A DNA stretch of 64,000 bases, taken from NCBI GenBank assembly GCA_020444475.1, contig JAHLKV010000004.1:396304-460303 (forward strand), given 5' to 3'. Both the position numbers and the translations under genes were made by a program. This stretch comes from a bacterium (lineage in GTDB: Bacteria; Zixibacteria; MSB-5A5; GN15; FEB-12). Below are positions 34,848 to 45,320 of the stretch, piece after piece. A model generated the notes under the pieces. It was given only the letters and a program-made list of their open reading frames with translations, searched no databases and was not told where the DNA came from. Within the stretch, counting starts at the first letter, position 1; each line of letters starts with the position of its first letter.

Positions 34848-36365
34848 TTAGTCTTTCGAGGCCAGTTCGTATTTGGCTTTGAAGCGTTTGATCGCCTGAT
34901 AGATTCCTTCGGCGACGTCTTCGTGGAAGTCACTGTCGCGAAGCAGTTTCTCTTCGTTTTTGTTCGAGATGAAAGCCGATTCGATCAGGACCGAGGGCGT
35001 AAACACTTTGTTGAGAACAAAGAACCCGGCTTGATCGACGCCGCGCGAGGGGTTTTTGAGCCGGCGTCGAAGTTCCCGGTCGACCATCATGGCGAAGTCG
35101 TGCGACTCGACCTGGAATTCGGTCATGATCATCTGGTTGAGGATATCGCTGACCGGATCGAGCCCGGGCATAAACGGTTCGTCATCGTTGTCATGGCTCT
35201 GTGCTTCAGCCAGTTCGCGCAGGAAAAACGAGTTTTCGAACTGCTCGACGGCACGCGCCGAATCGTTTTTGGCCGGGGCGAGGAAAAAGACATTCCATCC
35301 CTTGACGTGTTTTTTCGGCGAGGCGTTGGCGTGGATGGAGACAAACAGGTCGGCGCCGGCGTCGTTGGCGATCTGCGCCCGCTTATCGAGCGGGACGTAG
35401 GTATCGCGGTCGCGGGTCATGATGACTTTGAACTCTTTGTCTTTGCGGATCTTTTTCGCGAGCTCGCGAGCGATATCGAGCACGACATCCTTCTCGCGGG
35501 TGCCGCCCTGCCCGACCGCGCCGTAGTCCTTGCCGCCGTGGCCGGGATCGATCACGATGACATCGATCTTGTCATCGGGGCCGACCGCGGGTTTGGGAGT
35601 GGTGTCGATGTCGAAGTCCGGATCGGCGATCGATATCTGGATGCGGGGCGGGTTGTAGGCCAGTTTGTGGTTGAGCGTGCCGATCCCGCGCCGCAGTCGA
35701 AACGACACCTGACCGGTGTTGTCGACCTGGTGCGTTTTGAGCTGGTACATGTAGGTCGAATTGCGGCGGGATTCTATCCGCGCCCGATTGAGGAGGCCGT
35801 CGCGGATCGACACATTCACCCAGTTGCCCTCGGTGACAAACAGCTCATAGTTGAGGGCATGGGTAAGGAATATCTCCACCAGCAGGCCGTTGGCTTTGGG
35901 GCTGACGCCGAGGTCCGTGACATTGAAGTAGTCCGAGTCGACCCGGATCGTCTCGCTGTCGGCGTTCCAGGTGACTTTCTGGGCGACGACGCGGTCGAGA
36001 AACGGGATGAATGTCTGAGCCGGCACAAAAACCTGACCATCGCGGAAATCGACCGGGTAGGTCAGGTTGAAAAGGCTGTCGACGAGTCGGAAGTAGGGGG
36101 CGCCGATGATCATCGTGAACGGTTGGTCGTTCTGCCTGAACGTGACGCGATGGCCGATCATCTCCCAGTCGAGCGAGCCGCCGAGGATTTCTCCCAGTTG
36201 CGAGAGAGAGACGTAGATGACGCCGTTGTTCTCGATGGCCTCGATGTTTTCATAGCCGCCCGAAATGGCGACCTTGACGTCTTTGGCCTCCACGGTCGAC
36301 GGGAACACAAGAGCGGCGAAAGCCAGTCCCGTGATGAGGAAAGAAAGCAATATCAGTCGCGCCAT
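34848..36365 (-). CDS. Exported N-acetylmuramoyl-L-alanine amidase with copper-amine-oxidase-like N-terminal domain
   Basis: This 505-aa protein has a signal peptide ('LILLSFLITGLAFAALVFPS'). The N-terminal stalk (about 30-150) resembles the copper-amine-oxidase N-terminal fold ('ISVSLSQLGEIL'-like 'VSLSQLGEILGGSLDW', 'DGQVFVPAQTFIPFL'), followed by an AMIN-like region. The zinc amidase domain (Amidase_3) spans about 265-500: 'VIDPGHGGKDYGAVG', 'SIHANASPKKH' and a late Glu in 'IESAFISNKNEE'. It cleaves the peptide side chain from glycan strands in the periplasm, typically at division. It is adjacent to smpB and murI. Confidence 0.92.
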   Translation of the reverse strand: MARLILLSFLITGLAFAALVFPSTVEAKDVKVAISGGYENIEAIENNGVIYVSLSQLGEILGGSLDWEMIGHRVTFRQNDQPFTMIIGAPYFRLVDSLFNLTYPVDFRDGQVFVPAQTFIPFLDRVVAQKVTWNADSETIRVDSDYFNVTDLGVSPKANGLLVEIFLTHALNYELFVTEGNWVNVSIRDGLLNRARIESRRNSTYMYQLKTHQVDNTGQVSFRLRRGIGTLNHKLAYNPPRIQISIADPDFDIDTTPKPAVGPDDKIDVIVIDPGHGGKDYGAVGQGGTREKDVVLDIARELAKKIRKDKEFKVIMTRDRDTYVPLDKRAQIANDAGADLFVSIHANASPKKHVKGWNVFFLAPAKNDSARAVEQFENSFFLRELAEAQSHDNDDEPFMPGLDPVSDILNQMIMTEFQVESHDFAMMVDRELRRRLKNPSRGVDQAGFFVLNKVFTPSVLIESAFISNKNEEKLLRDSDFHEDVAEGIYQAIKRFKAKYELASKD

Positions 36366-36809
36366 CTATTGAAAGTCCTTTTTGAGAGCCTGCTTCATGC
36401 GGCGCTGGGCATCGGCCTTGGCGATCGCCTCGCGCTTGTCGTACTTTTTACGTCCGACTGCCAGTCCCAGTTCGACTTTGACGAGTTTCCCCTTGAAGTA
36501 AACCGCCAGGGGGATGAGGGTCATGCCCTTCTGTACGGTCCGGGCGGTCAATTTTCGTATCTCCTGGCGGTGCAAAAGGAGGCGCCGGGGGCGGTCGGGA
36601 TCGAGCCGGTCGTGGGTCGCCATCTTGTAGGTTGGGATATGCAGGTTTCTGAGGATGACCTGGCTGCCCTCGATAACAGCGTAGGCATCGGCAAGGTTGA
36701 GCTTGCCCTCGCGGAGCGACTTGACCTCGCTTCCGCGCAGTTCGATACCCGCTTCGACGGTTGACTGAACGTCGTAATCCCGCCGTGCGCGCCGATTTCG
36801 GGCGATCAT
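36366..36809 (-). CDS. smpB: SsrA-binding protein
   Basis: This is a 147-aa tmRNA partner in trans-translation. I place the start at ATG 36809 (MIARNRRARRDY) because AGGAA lies 7 nt upstream and the family begins there. The in-frame ATG at 36836 has no ribosome site, and the longer open frame to 37058 overlaps the receiver gene on the other strand. 'GIELRGSEVKSLREGKLNLADAYA' (read in two parts) and the basic C terminus 'AVGRKKYDKREAIAKADAQR' are diagnostic. The ssrA RNA gene was not found in the window. Confidence 0.93.
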   Translation of the reverse strand: MIARNRRARRDYDVQSTVEAGIELRGSEVKSLREGKLNLADAYAVIEGSQVILRNLHIPTYKMATHDRLDPDRPRRLLLHRQEIRKLTARTVQKGMTLIPLAVYFKGKLVKVELGLAVGRKKYDKREAIAKADAQRRMKQALKKDFQ

Positions 36810-37024
36810 TCTGATTTCCTGCGAACCCTGTACCATCGTAGGAGAATAGAAAAAGCCTCCCGGGTTCGCAATGTAAAACGCTGGCGGGAAACCGGTTGAA
36901 TTTGGACGGTGGGCCGTTGGGTTCGGCGATTCTGATGGGGGCAGGCTCAGATATCCGGGGGGGCGGTCGATACAATCCTTACTGGCAGTTGGTGTTGAAA
37001 TGACGGAGCGAAGAAGGGGAAGGC

Positions 37025-37423
37025 ATGAATCGTCAGGGGATGGAGCGAAAGGCGTCAATACTGGTCATCGACGATGATCCGATGATAACCCGTTTGGTTA
37101 CCACGGTATTGGAGTCGGACGGGCATCGGCTTCTTGCCGCGCACAATGGTGCGGACGGACTGGCCAAGGCTAAGGAATCCCGGCCGGATTTGATATTCGT
37201 TGATATTTCGATGCCTGACATGACGGGGTACGAGGTAACCCGTACGTTGAAAGAGGACGACGAGCTCCGCAATACGCCGGTGATTTACCTGACCGGGAAA
37301 CCGCCCGCGGAGGATGCCGGTCGGTCGTTTTCGACCGGGGGGCTGGCGTTTATTCGAAAGCCGTTTTCGCCCCGGCAGCTCAAGGATCTGGTTCGGGTAA
37401 CGCTTTTGTCCGTTGGGGATTAG
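37025..37423 (+). CDS. Stand-alone receiver-domain response regulator
   Basis: This 132-aa CheY-like protein has only a REC domain. The acidic pair is in 'LVIDDDP', the phospho-acceptor is Asp60 ('IFVDISMPDMTG'), then the switch Thr ('YLTGK') and Lys ('IRKPF'). There is no output domain, so it acts by protein contact. A purine-rich ribosome site (AAGGGGAAGG) precedes ATG 37025. It is related to the next receiver (37513) and may be a duplicate. No histidine kinase is nearby. Confidence 0.88.
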   Translation: MNRQGMERKASILVIDDDPMITRLVTTVLESDGHRLLAAHNGADGLAKAKESRPDLIFVDISMPDMTGYEVTRTLKEDDELRNTPVIYLTGKPPAEDAGRSFSTGGLAFIRKPFSPRQLKDLVRVTLLSVGD

Positions 37424-37512
37424 GTCTGACGCCGTTAAGAGGGGGCGCACCCAGGCCGATATATACAGGAGTAGACAAGGACTGTCCTGCATCAGAAAAG
37501 TAAGGATTCGAG

Positions 37513-37914
37513 ATGTCCCACAATGTCACAACACAGCAGGCCCGCGTTCTGGTGGTCGACGATGAGCCGGAAATCACGGATATTGTCGAGACCTTCCTGA
37601 CCGAATCGGGTTATGCGGTGAGTGTCGAAAACGCACCCCAGAATGCGATCAACACTATCCGCCAATTCAAACCGGACCTCGTGCTGCTTGATATCATGAT
37701 GCCGCAGGTCGACGGATACAGCATTTGCAACGAGCTGAAAAAGGATCCAACCCTTTCTCATATCCCGGTGATCTTTCTCACCGGTAAAGACCGCAACGAC
37801 GATATGGGGCGCTCGTTCAAAGTGGGCGGGGACATGTTCATCAAAAAGCCGTTCTCCTGTGAGCGCCTGCTCGAGATCGTCAATATCGTGATCATGTCGA
37901 CCGGCAAGCGCTGA
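37513..37914 (+). CDS. Second stand-alone receiver-domain response regulator
   Basis: This 133-aa REC-only protein has 'VLVVDDEPEITDIV', acceptor Asp60 in 'VLLDIMMPQVDG', 'FLTGKDRNDDMGRSFKVGG' and 'IKKPFSCERL'. The segment 'TGK...D(D/A)xGRSF..GG..FI.KPF' is shared with the receiver at 37025, which argues for a local duplication. The two are separated by 89 bp. A small hairpin (ACCCGC / GCGGGT, 37935-37954) follows without a good T-run. Confidence 0.88.
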   Translation: MSHNVTTQQARVLVVDDEPEITDIVETFLTESGYAVSVENAPQNAINTIRQFKPDLVLLDIMMPQVDGYSICNELKKDPTLSHIPVIFLTGKDRNDDMGRSFKVGGDMFIKKPFSCERLLEIVNIVIMSTGKR

Positions 37915-38006
37915 GCATCGGTACGCTGCCGTGGACCCGCGATCCGAAGCGGGTTCGCTCTGATTCTCTCGTTCTATTTCAGATTTCAACAACACCGCTT
38001 CGCCTC

Positions 38007-38034
38007 TTGACTTTTTTGTGCACTGCACTATATT
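38007..38034 (+). promoter_or_regulatory. Promoter predicted to give a leaderless mRNA
   Basis: TTGACT (38007-38012), 16-nt spacer, TATATT (38029-38034). The -10 box ends 10 nt before the ATG at 38045, so transcription should begin within a few bases of the start codon. There is no Shine-Dalgarno. Confidence 0.6.
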
Positions 38035-38044
38035 TCCTGTAACA

Positions 38045-38644
38045 ATGCGTATCATAAAACGGTATAAGAATCGACGGCTGTACGATACTGAGTCCAGCCG
38101 AAGCATCACCCAGTTCGAGCTGGCCCGAATGATCGAGGAGGGGGAGAAGATCCAGGTCATCGATTCGGTCACGGGCGAGGACATCACGCTGACGGTCCTG
38201 GGCCGGGTGATGGCCGGGCAGTCGAGCGTCTGGGAGAACGTCTCTGAGGCGACCGAGTTTTTGCAAACCGCCATACAGTTGGGAAAGGATACCTCTATGT
38301 CGATCCTGAAGAACACCGTCCTGGCCTCGATCGGTCTGTTCAACGTGACCAAGGCGAAGGCCGAGCAGATTGTCGACGACCTGATCAAGAAAGGCGAAGT
38401 CGACAAGTCCAAACGCAAAGACGCCGTGATGGAACTGCTGGAGAAGGCGGAGAAATCGACCGAATCGTTCCGCAAGAAAGTGCTCTCCGAAGCGGACAAG
38501 GCTCAGAAGGGTGTCAGCAAGTTCGCCAAGGAGAACATCTGGGTCCGGCAGTCGGATTTGGACAAGCTCGACGGCAAGATCAATCGGTTGGCCAAGAAGG
38601 TTCGGGAGCTGGAGTCGAAGATCGACGAGCTGCATCCCGAATAG
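38045..38644 (+). CDS. PhaR-like polyhydroxyalkanoate-regulator-domain protein
   Basis: The 199-aa product starts at ATG 38045 (MRIIKRYKNRRLYDTESS); the upstream GTG at 38018 lies inside the promoter. Residues 1-60 match the PHB/PHA accumulation regulator DNA-binding domain ('KRYKNRRLYDT', 'SITQFELARMIEEGEKIQVID'). The rest is a Lys/Glu-rich helical region resembling phasins or the poly(hydroxyalkanoate) granule-associated family ('VTKAKAEQIVDDLIKKGEVD'), ending in a coiled coil ('KINRLAKKVRELESKIDEL'). This is a fusion of a PhaR-type head with a phasin-like tail. No PHA synthase is in the window, so the role may be different. Confidence 0.78.
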   Translation: MRIIKRYKNRRLYDTESSRSITQFELARMIEEGEKIQVIDSVTGEDITLTVLGRVMAGQSSVWENVSEATEFLQTAIQLGKDTSMSILKNTVLASIGLFNVTKAKAEQIVDDLIKKGEVDKSKRKDAVMELLEKAEKSTESFRKKVLSEADKAQKGVSKFAKENIWVRQSDLDKLDGKINRLAKKVRELESKIDELHPE

Positions 38645-38707
38645 CATACTCGACAGCTGGACGGTAAGATAGGCGACGGAGTCGGTGCGTGCACCGGCTC
38701 CGTTTCT

Positions 38708-40753
<2,046 letters not shown>

Positions 40754-40764
40754 TCAATTACAAG

Positions 40765-41280
40765 CTATACACTTGGTCGGCTCTTGCGGAAGGCGGCGAT
40801 ATCCTGCCCGGCGAGGTCGTCGACGATGTCGGTGATCCAGAGGCGTGTGACGCAGCCGTCGTCGTCGCAGTCGATCAGCACCGACCAGGCCGGCTGATAA
40901 CTGGCGACCGAGGGTCGATCGCTGAACTCGACGACCAGCAGGGAGTGGTCCTTGTTTGTCAGGAAACGTGCCTCCGGAAGCGCCGTACGGAAATCGAGCC
41001 AGCGAATATCGGCCGGCTGGGAGTAGTGCGGGACATTCAGGTCATCAACGACCGACCAGCGGCGACGCGCTTCGCGAATCTCCACAAACAGCAGCCTGCC
41101 GTCCTTGTCGAGATCGAAACGGACGAGATCGGATTCGAGATAGTTGAAGAAGCGATGGTTCGGATCGTAGGGAGCCAACTGGACATAGAGGGTGTCTTCT
41201 TCCAGTTGATAAAAACCCCGACCGACGGGTATTTCGTCGGCCGGGGGTGTCACTGTTATCTCTAACCGTGCGGTCGTCAC
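40765..41280 (-). CDS. Hypothetical protein at the end of the tol-pal operon
   Basis: This 171-aa soluble, beta-rich protein has no signal peptide. Visible features are 'DTLYVQLAPYDPNHRFFNYLESD' (in parts) and 'SLLVVEFSDRP'. Its ATG follows the cpoB/ybgF stop by one base, so it is translated with the Tol-Pal genes. I do not recognise the family. A role in envelope maintenance is possible from position only. Confidence 0.7.
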   Translation of the reverse strand: MTTARLEITVTPPADEIPVGRGFYQLEEDTLYVQLAPYDPNHRFFNYLESDLVRFDLDKDGRLLFVEIREARRRWSVVDDLNVPHYSQPADIRWLDFRTALPEARFLTNKDHSLLVVEFSDRPSVASYQPAWSVLIDCDDDGCVTRLWITDIVDDLAGQDIAAFRKSRPSV

Positions 41281-41281
41281 G

Positions 41282-42085
41282 CTATAGTTCCTTCAGTCGG
41301 TCCCTGGCCTGAGCGGCTTCGGGCGACGCCGGGTAGTCATCGACAACCTTCTGGAACGCCGTGCGTGCCTCATCGGACTTACCCAACTCCTGTTTGCAGC
41401 GCCCGATCTTGTAGAGGGCCGAAACGATCTTGGACGACTGCGGGTAGGTGGCGACGAGATGCTCGAACTCCGGCACGGAGCGGTCGTAGCGCTCCTGGCG
41501 ATAGTAGCACTCGCCGATCCAGAAGTAGGCATCGGCGACATTCGCATGACTGCCGCACTCGGCGAGAAAATTACGGAAACCGTCGACCGCCTTGTCATAC
41601 TGCTCGGCGCGAACGAGCAGGAACGTCTCGTCGTAAGTTGAGTCGCAGTTGAATGCCTGCTGGCTCCGCGGCGGGGGAGGCGGCGTCGTGGACGGTGTGC
41701 CGGCGTTGGTCGGGCCGGTGTATGTCTGATTGCCGACTGAACCGCGAAGCACACCGCGCGATTCGAGCTGCTGTCGCATCTGGTTCAGTTCATTAATCAA
41801 CTGGTTGTAGTTCTCGAGCAGGGTCGCGATCTGCTGCTGCAATTCGGAGACAGAGACGCGGACATCAGAACGCAGCGCGTTGTTGGACGCGGTCGACAGC
41901 GCGATGAGCGAATCGACGCGTTCGACCACACGTGAGCTGGTCCGGTTCTGGCTCTCGATCCGTGTCAGGCTGTCTTTGATCTCCTCGGCGTCACGCTTGG
42001 TAGCGCAGGAGACGACCATCAGGCCGAGAACAAGAACCGCCGTCGCGAGGACGGCGGTTCTGTAGATATGTTTTACGCTAAACAT
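41282..42085 (-). CDS. CpoB/YbgF-like Tol-Pal lipoprotein with coiled coil and TPRs
   Basis: The 267-aa product has a lipoprotein signal ending 'LMVVSC' (Cys27), counting from ATG 42085; upstream GTG codons at 42097 and 42094 are alternatives. A coiled-coil segment ('RDAEEIKDSLTRIESQ', 'LQQQIATLLENYNQLINELNQ' in parts) is followed by a Pro-rich linker. C-terminal TPRs ('AEQYDKAVDGFRNFLAE', 'QERYDRSVPEFEHLVATYP', 'KSDEARTAFQKVVDDYP') match the CpoB domain. In E. coli CpoB links Tol to peptidoglycan synthesis; here the protein is lipidated, unlike E. coli. Confidence 0.88.
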   Translation of the reverse strand: MFSVKHIYRTAVLATAVLVLGLMVVSCATKRDAEEIKDSLTRIESQNRTSSRVVERVDSLIALSTASNNALRSDVRVSVSELQQQIATLLENYNQLINELNQMRQQLESRGVLRGSVGNQTYTGPTNAGTPSTTPPPPPRSQQAFNCDSTYDETFLLVRAEQYDKAVDGFRNFLAECGSHANVADAYFWIGECYYRQERYDRSVPEFEHLVATYPQSSKIVSALYKIGRCKQELGKSDEARTAFQKVVDDYPASPEAAQARDRLKEL

Positions 42086-42106
42086 GATCTTCACCACAAG
42101 TCGTGG

Positions 42107-42622
42107 TTACTGCGAGATAATGCGGAACTCGACCCGGCGGTTTTTAGCCCAGGCAGCTTCGGTGTGACCGTTATCGGCCGGACGCTCTTCACCGTAGCTT
42201 ATGGTCGAGAGGCGAGCCTCATTGATACCGCGATCGACGAGGTACTTCTTTACCGCATTGGCGCGCTTTTCACCGAGCGCGATGTTGTATTCAACGGTGC
42301 CGCGCTCGTCGCAGTGACCTTCAAGCATGATCATCGCATCCGGGAACTCGACCATCAGTTCATAGTTCTTGTCGAGCGCCGTGAGCGCATCGGGACGAAG
42401 GTTGAACTTGTCGAAATCAAAATAGGCGGTTGCCAGCTGTGACTGTTTCAACTCCGGCGGCGGGGGCGGCGGCGGAGGCGGCGGCGGCGGCGGTTCCGGG
42501 GTGGTATCGACGACAACCGGAGTCGGTTCTTCCGGCGGCGGCGGAGGTGTACCACCACCACAACCCCAAACGGCGACAAGTGCGAGGCTGGCCAGCGCCA
42601 GTAACAACAATACTCTCTTCAT
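42107..42622 (-). CDS. pal: Peptidoglycan-associated lipoprotein Pal
   Basis: This 171-aa OmpA-like lipoprotein has the lipobox 'LVAVWGC'. A Pro-rich linker contains 13 consecutive prolines. The OmpA C-terminal domain has 'YFDFDKFNLRPDALTALDK', 'MLEGHCDERGTVEYNIALG' and 'AKNRRVEF', which bind diaminopimelate. It anchors the outer membrane to peptidoglycan and works with TolB. A promoter lies at 42684-42712, so pal and cpoB can be expressed apart from tolQRAB. Confidence 0.95.
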   Translation of the reverse strand: MKRVLLLLALASLALVAVWGCGGGTPPPPPEEPTPVVVDTTPEPPPPPPPPPPPPPELKQSQLATAYFDFDKFNLRPDALTALDKNYELMVEFPDAMIMLEGHCDERGTVEYNIALGEKRANAVKKYLVDRGINEARLSTISYGEERPADNGHTEAAWAKNRRVEFRIISQ

Positions 42623-42683
42623 ACTTCCCTGCCCTTCCTAGCGGGTATAAGTAAATTATTGCTATCGAGCCAATATCGGCCCG

Positions 42684-42712
42684 AATCTAAATAACGTACT
42701 GAGACGGGTCAA
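42684..42712 (-). promoter_or_regulatory. Promoter of pal
   Basis: On the minus strand TTGACC (42712-42707), 17-nt spacer, TAGATT (42689-42684), about 62 nt before the pal ATG. The rest of the 198-bp pal-tolB gap is A+T-richer and has no gene. Confidence 0.55.
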
Positions 42713-42820
42713 CATAAAAAGCACCGAAATTCCCCCCGCACTTCGGCTCTAAACCCGGCTTCGCCTATCCAGTAAGCCCATTTCCGAGTCTTATACGCTT
42801 AAGCGAGCCGGGAAGTTTAG

Positions 42821-44137
42821 CTATCTGCGCGGAAGCGGTCCCCAGGCCGGATTGGAGCAGATTCCCTCGCTGGTCAGTCGCCGCTGGTTCCGGCCGGAGA
42901 GATCCATGGTGTAGATATCCCCTTCGCTGAGGCGGGTAGAGCTGAAAATGATATGTTTGCCGTCAGGCGAAAAATGCGGATTCTCGTTGGTCCCAACCTG
43001 GGTCATAATCCGGTAGTCATATCCCGACGTGTCTATCGAGGCCAGATCAAACCGTCCGCGGGGCGTTCTCGATACAAAAGTGATTCTGTCCCCTCGGTGT
43101 GACCAGAGCGGCGAATCGTTGTAACCACCCGCGAACGTCAGGCGCCGGGTGTCGATACCGTCGGCGTCGGATATGTAGACCTGCGGCGAGCCGGTGCGGT
43201 CCGATGAATACGCGATATAGCGGCCGTCGGGCGACCAGGTGGGGGAAGACTCGATGGCGGGATGTCGGGTCACGCGCTTGATAATGCGGCCCTCCAGATC
43301 GAGAACATAGATCTCATGATTGCCGTCTTTCGAGAGCACACAGGCGATCTTCTTGCCATCGGGTGAGATCGACGGCGCCGTGACGGAGCCGGGGAAATCA
43401 CCTATCTTCTTTTCTTCGCCGGTGTTGACATCTACCCGGTACAACTGCGGCCGACCGTCCTTGTAGCTCGTGAAGTAGACCTCTTCGGCATCAGGGGAGA
43501 AGGCCGGGGAGACGTTTAACGACTTGTTGTGGGTGAGTTGTTTTTCGTTGGCGCCGTCGTAGTCGGCCATAAACAACTCCTTGGCCTGGCCGATTTTCTT
43601 CACATAGACGATTTTTGTCCGGAAGATCCCCGGATCGCCGGTCATCTCCTGGACGATCTGGTTGGCGATGTCGTGCGCCATAAGCCGCCAGAACTGGCGG
43701 TGGTAGTCGAAGTCGCCGTCGGCAATCTCGCGCAGTGAGCGGGTGTCGAACAGTTTCCAGGAGACTTTCATGTTGCTGCCGGGGAAATGCCCCTCGAGTT
43801 TGACGACATAGTCGGCGCCGAGTCGTTTCCAGCCGCCGACCGTGAGCTCGGTCAGCTCGTAGGTTTCGAGATAGAAGGGATCGAGCGGGATGAGTTCGAA
43901 ATCGGCATAGAAATCGAGATCGTGCTGCAGGACACGTACGACGTACTGCATGAGCAGGGAGTCATCGGCCGTGAGCGGATCGGAGGTGGCCGGTTTCATG
44001 TTGTCGACGGCTATCGGGATGGCGCGGAAGCCGCCCGAGATGGTGTCGAACGGGATGGTGCGGATTCCTGCTTCCTGCGCGGAAACGCCGCAGACAACTA
44101 TCAAAAACAATGCAACGACAACAAGAGCGGTTTTCAT
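42821..44137 (-). CDS. tolB: TolB periplasmic beta-propeller
   Basis: This 438-aa protein has a signal peptide ('ALVVVALFLIVVCGVSAQ'), the TolB N-terminal domain and six propeller blades with the WD40-like pattern 'SPDGKKIACVLSK', 'SPDGRYIAYSSDRTGSPQVY', 'SPDGKHIIFSSTR'. It binds Pal and TolA-type partners in the periplasm. The order tolQ-tolR-tolA-tolB-pal-cpoB is complete. Confidence 0.95.
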   Translation of the reverse strand: MKTALVVVALFLIVVCGVSAQEAGIRTIPFDTISGGFRAIPIAVDNMKPATSDPLTADDSLLMQYVVRVLQHDLDFYADFELIPLDPFYLETYELTELTVGGWKRLGADYVVKLEGHFPGSNMKVSWKLFDTRSLREIADGDFDYHRQFWRLMAHDIANQIVQEMTGDPGIFRTKIVYVKKIGQAKELFMADYDGANEKQLTHNKSLNVSPAFSPDAEEVYFTSYKDGRPQLYRVDVNTGEEKKIGDFPGSVTAPSISPDGKKIACVLSKDGNHEIYVLDLEGRIIKRVTRHPAIESSPTWSPDGRYIAYSSDRTGSPQVYISDADGIDTRRLTFAGGYNDSPLWSHRGDRITFVSRTPRGRFDLASIDTSGYDYRIMTQVGTNENPHFSPDGKHIIFSSTRLSEGDIYTMDLSGRNQRRLTSEGICSNPAWGPLPRR

Positions 44138-44148
44138 CGCCAGTCCTT

Positions 44149-44895
44149 CTATCTGTTCGTAAACGGCACGGTGATGCCGATGATTTCGTCGCGGAATTCC
44201 CGCGGCAGGGGATTAAACGGCTTGGAGCGTTCGATGGCCGCCAGGCAGGCGTCGTCAAACGCCGGGATACCGCTTGGCGTGAGCACTTTGAGATCCAGAA
44301 CCCGACCGGAGCGAATGACCTGGAAGTAGACGACACAGACCAGTTTGGCATCGGAGTTGATCGGGTTGCGGAAGTTGTTCGCTATCTGGGTGAAGGCGAG
44401 GTCGAACCAGTAGGGGTAGTCAAACGATGCATTGTCAACGGTCGCGCCGGCGAACGGTGAACTGGCGCCGGCCACTTCGACATCGGCATCGCCGTCCTTT
44501 GTCCCTGCCTGTTTGGAGTCGCCTTTGACGGCGTCGAGGTTCTTCTGCGTCTTGTCGGGTTTCGGTTTTTCCGGCTGAGGTTTGGGCGTCGGTTTTTTCT
44601 CTGGTATTTCTACCGGCGGGGCGGTGGTGGGATCGTCGATCGGGATCTCTACCGGTTCTTCTTCCATCGCTCTGGGAATCTCGAGCGGCTTGATCGGCTG
44701 CGGTGCGGCTTCGGGCTGAGCAGGCATCGGCGGCGCCGAGATGAGCCTGACTGAAATGACGTTGCCGAGGTTATCCGGTCGCGAGCCGAAGGAGACGGGC
44801 AGGAAGGTCGACCCGACGATCAACACGTGCAGGATCAGCGACAGGGCCATGTCGCGCGAGGACAGTTCCGTCTTCATGGTGGCGAGATTACGCAC
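44149..44895 (-). CDS. TolA/TonB-type energy-transducing protein
   Basis: This 248-aa protein starts at GTG 44895 (GGAG upstream, 2 nt after the tolR stop). One N-terminal helix ('MALSLILHVLIVGSTFLPV') is followed by a Pro/Lys/Glu-rich periplasmic spacer ('EIPEKKPTPKPQPEKPKPDK'). The TonB-like C-terminal domain ends 'GRVLDLKVLTPSGIPAFDDA' and 'RSKPFNPLP'. Position between tolR and tolB suggests it plays the TolA role even though the C terminus looks TonB-like. Confidence 0.88.
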   Translation of the reverse strand: MRNLATMKTELSSRDMALSLILHVLIVGSTFLPVSFGSRPDNLGNVISVRLISAPPMPAQPEAAPQPIKPLEIPRAMEEEPVEIPIDDPTTAPPVEIPEKKPTPKPQPEKPKPDKTQKNLDAVKGDSKQAGTKDGDADVEVAGASSPFAGATVDNASFDYPYWFDLAFTQIANNFRNPINSDAKLVCVVYFQVIRSGRVLDLKVLTPSGIPAFDDACLAAIERSKPFNPLPREFRDEIIGITVPFTNR

Positions 44896-44897
44896 GG

Positions 44898-45320
44898 TTA
44901 TCTCCGTCGACCCTCTTCGTGGCCGGTGACGAGGCCGATCGTTTCGATGCCCATCACTTTCATGCGACCGATGATATCGATCACGGCGCCGTAGGCGACC
45001 GCCGAGTCACCGCGTACGTAGACCGAGCCGGTGTTTTTGCTGACCATCTCCGCCTTGAGGCGTTCTTCGAAATTGCCCGGGTTGGCGAAGACGTCGTTGA
45101 TATAAACGCCGCCTTTCTGATCGACCGTGATCACGACCCCTTCGGCTTCCTCTTCGATCGCGGCTGCCTTGGTTTTGGGCAGGTTGATTTCGATGCCCGA
45201 CTGCAGCAGCGGCGCCGAGATCATGAAGATGATCAGCAGGACCAGGACGACATCGACAAGGTTGGCGATATTGATGTCGGCCATGGTGTGATAGCTGCGT
45301 CTTTGACGACGGTTGATCAT
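44898..45320 (-). CDS. tolR: TolR/ExbD-type proton-channel subunit
   Basis: This 140-aa protein has one helix ('IANLVDVVLVLLIIFMISAPLL') carrying the conserved Asp in 'NLVDVVLVLL'. A periplasmic domain follows ('INLPKTKAAAIEEE', 'VYVRGDSAVAYGAVIDIIGRM'). It couples the proton motive force to the TolA-type partner. It overlaps tolQ by four bases. Confidence 0.9.
   Translation of the reverse strand: MINRRQRRSYHTMADINIANLVDVVLVLLIIFMISAPLLQSGIEINLPKTKAAAIEEEAEGVVITVDQKGGVYINDVFANPGNFEERLKAEMVSKNTGSVYVRGDSAVAYGAVIDIIGRMKVMGIETIGLVTGHEEGRRR

Noticed and set aside
33672-36764. A 1030-codon open frame on the plus strand antisense to rdgB, murI and the amidase
   Set aside because: It spans three confidently identified genes on the other strand and its translation resembles nothing. 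It is a by-product of G+C-rich codon usage.
36810-37058. A 5' extension of smpB to 230 codons
   Set aside because: The extension is Pro/Ser-rich with no family similarity and overlaps the divergent receiver gene; AGGAA precedes the ATG at 36809.
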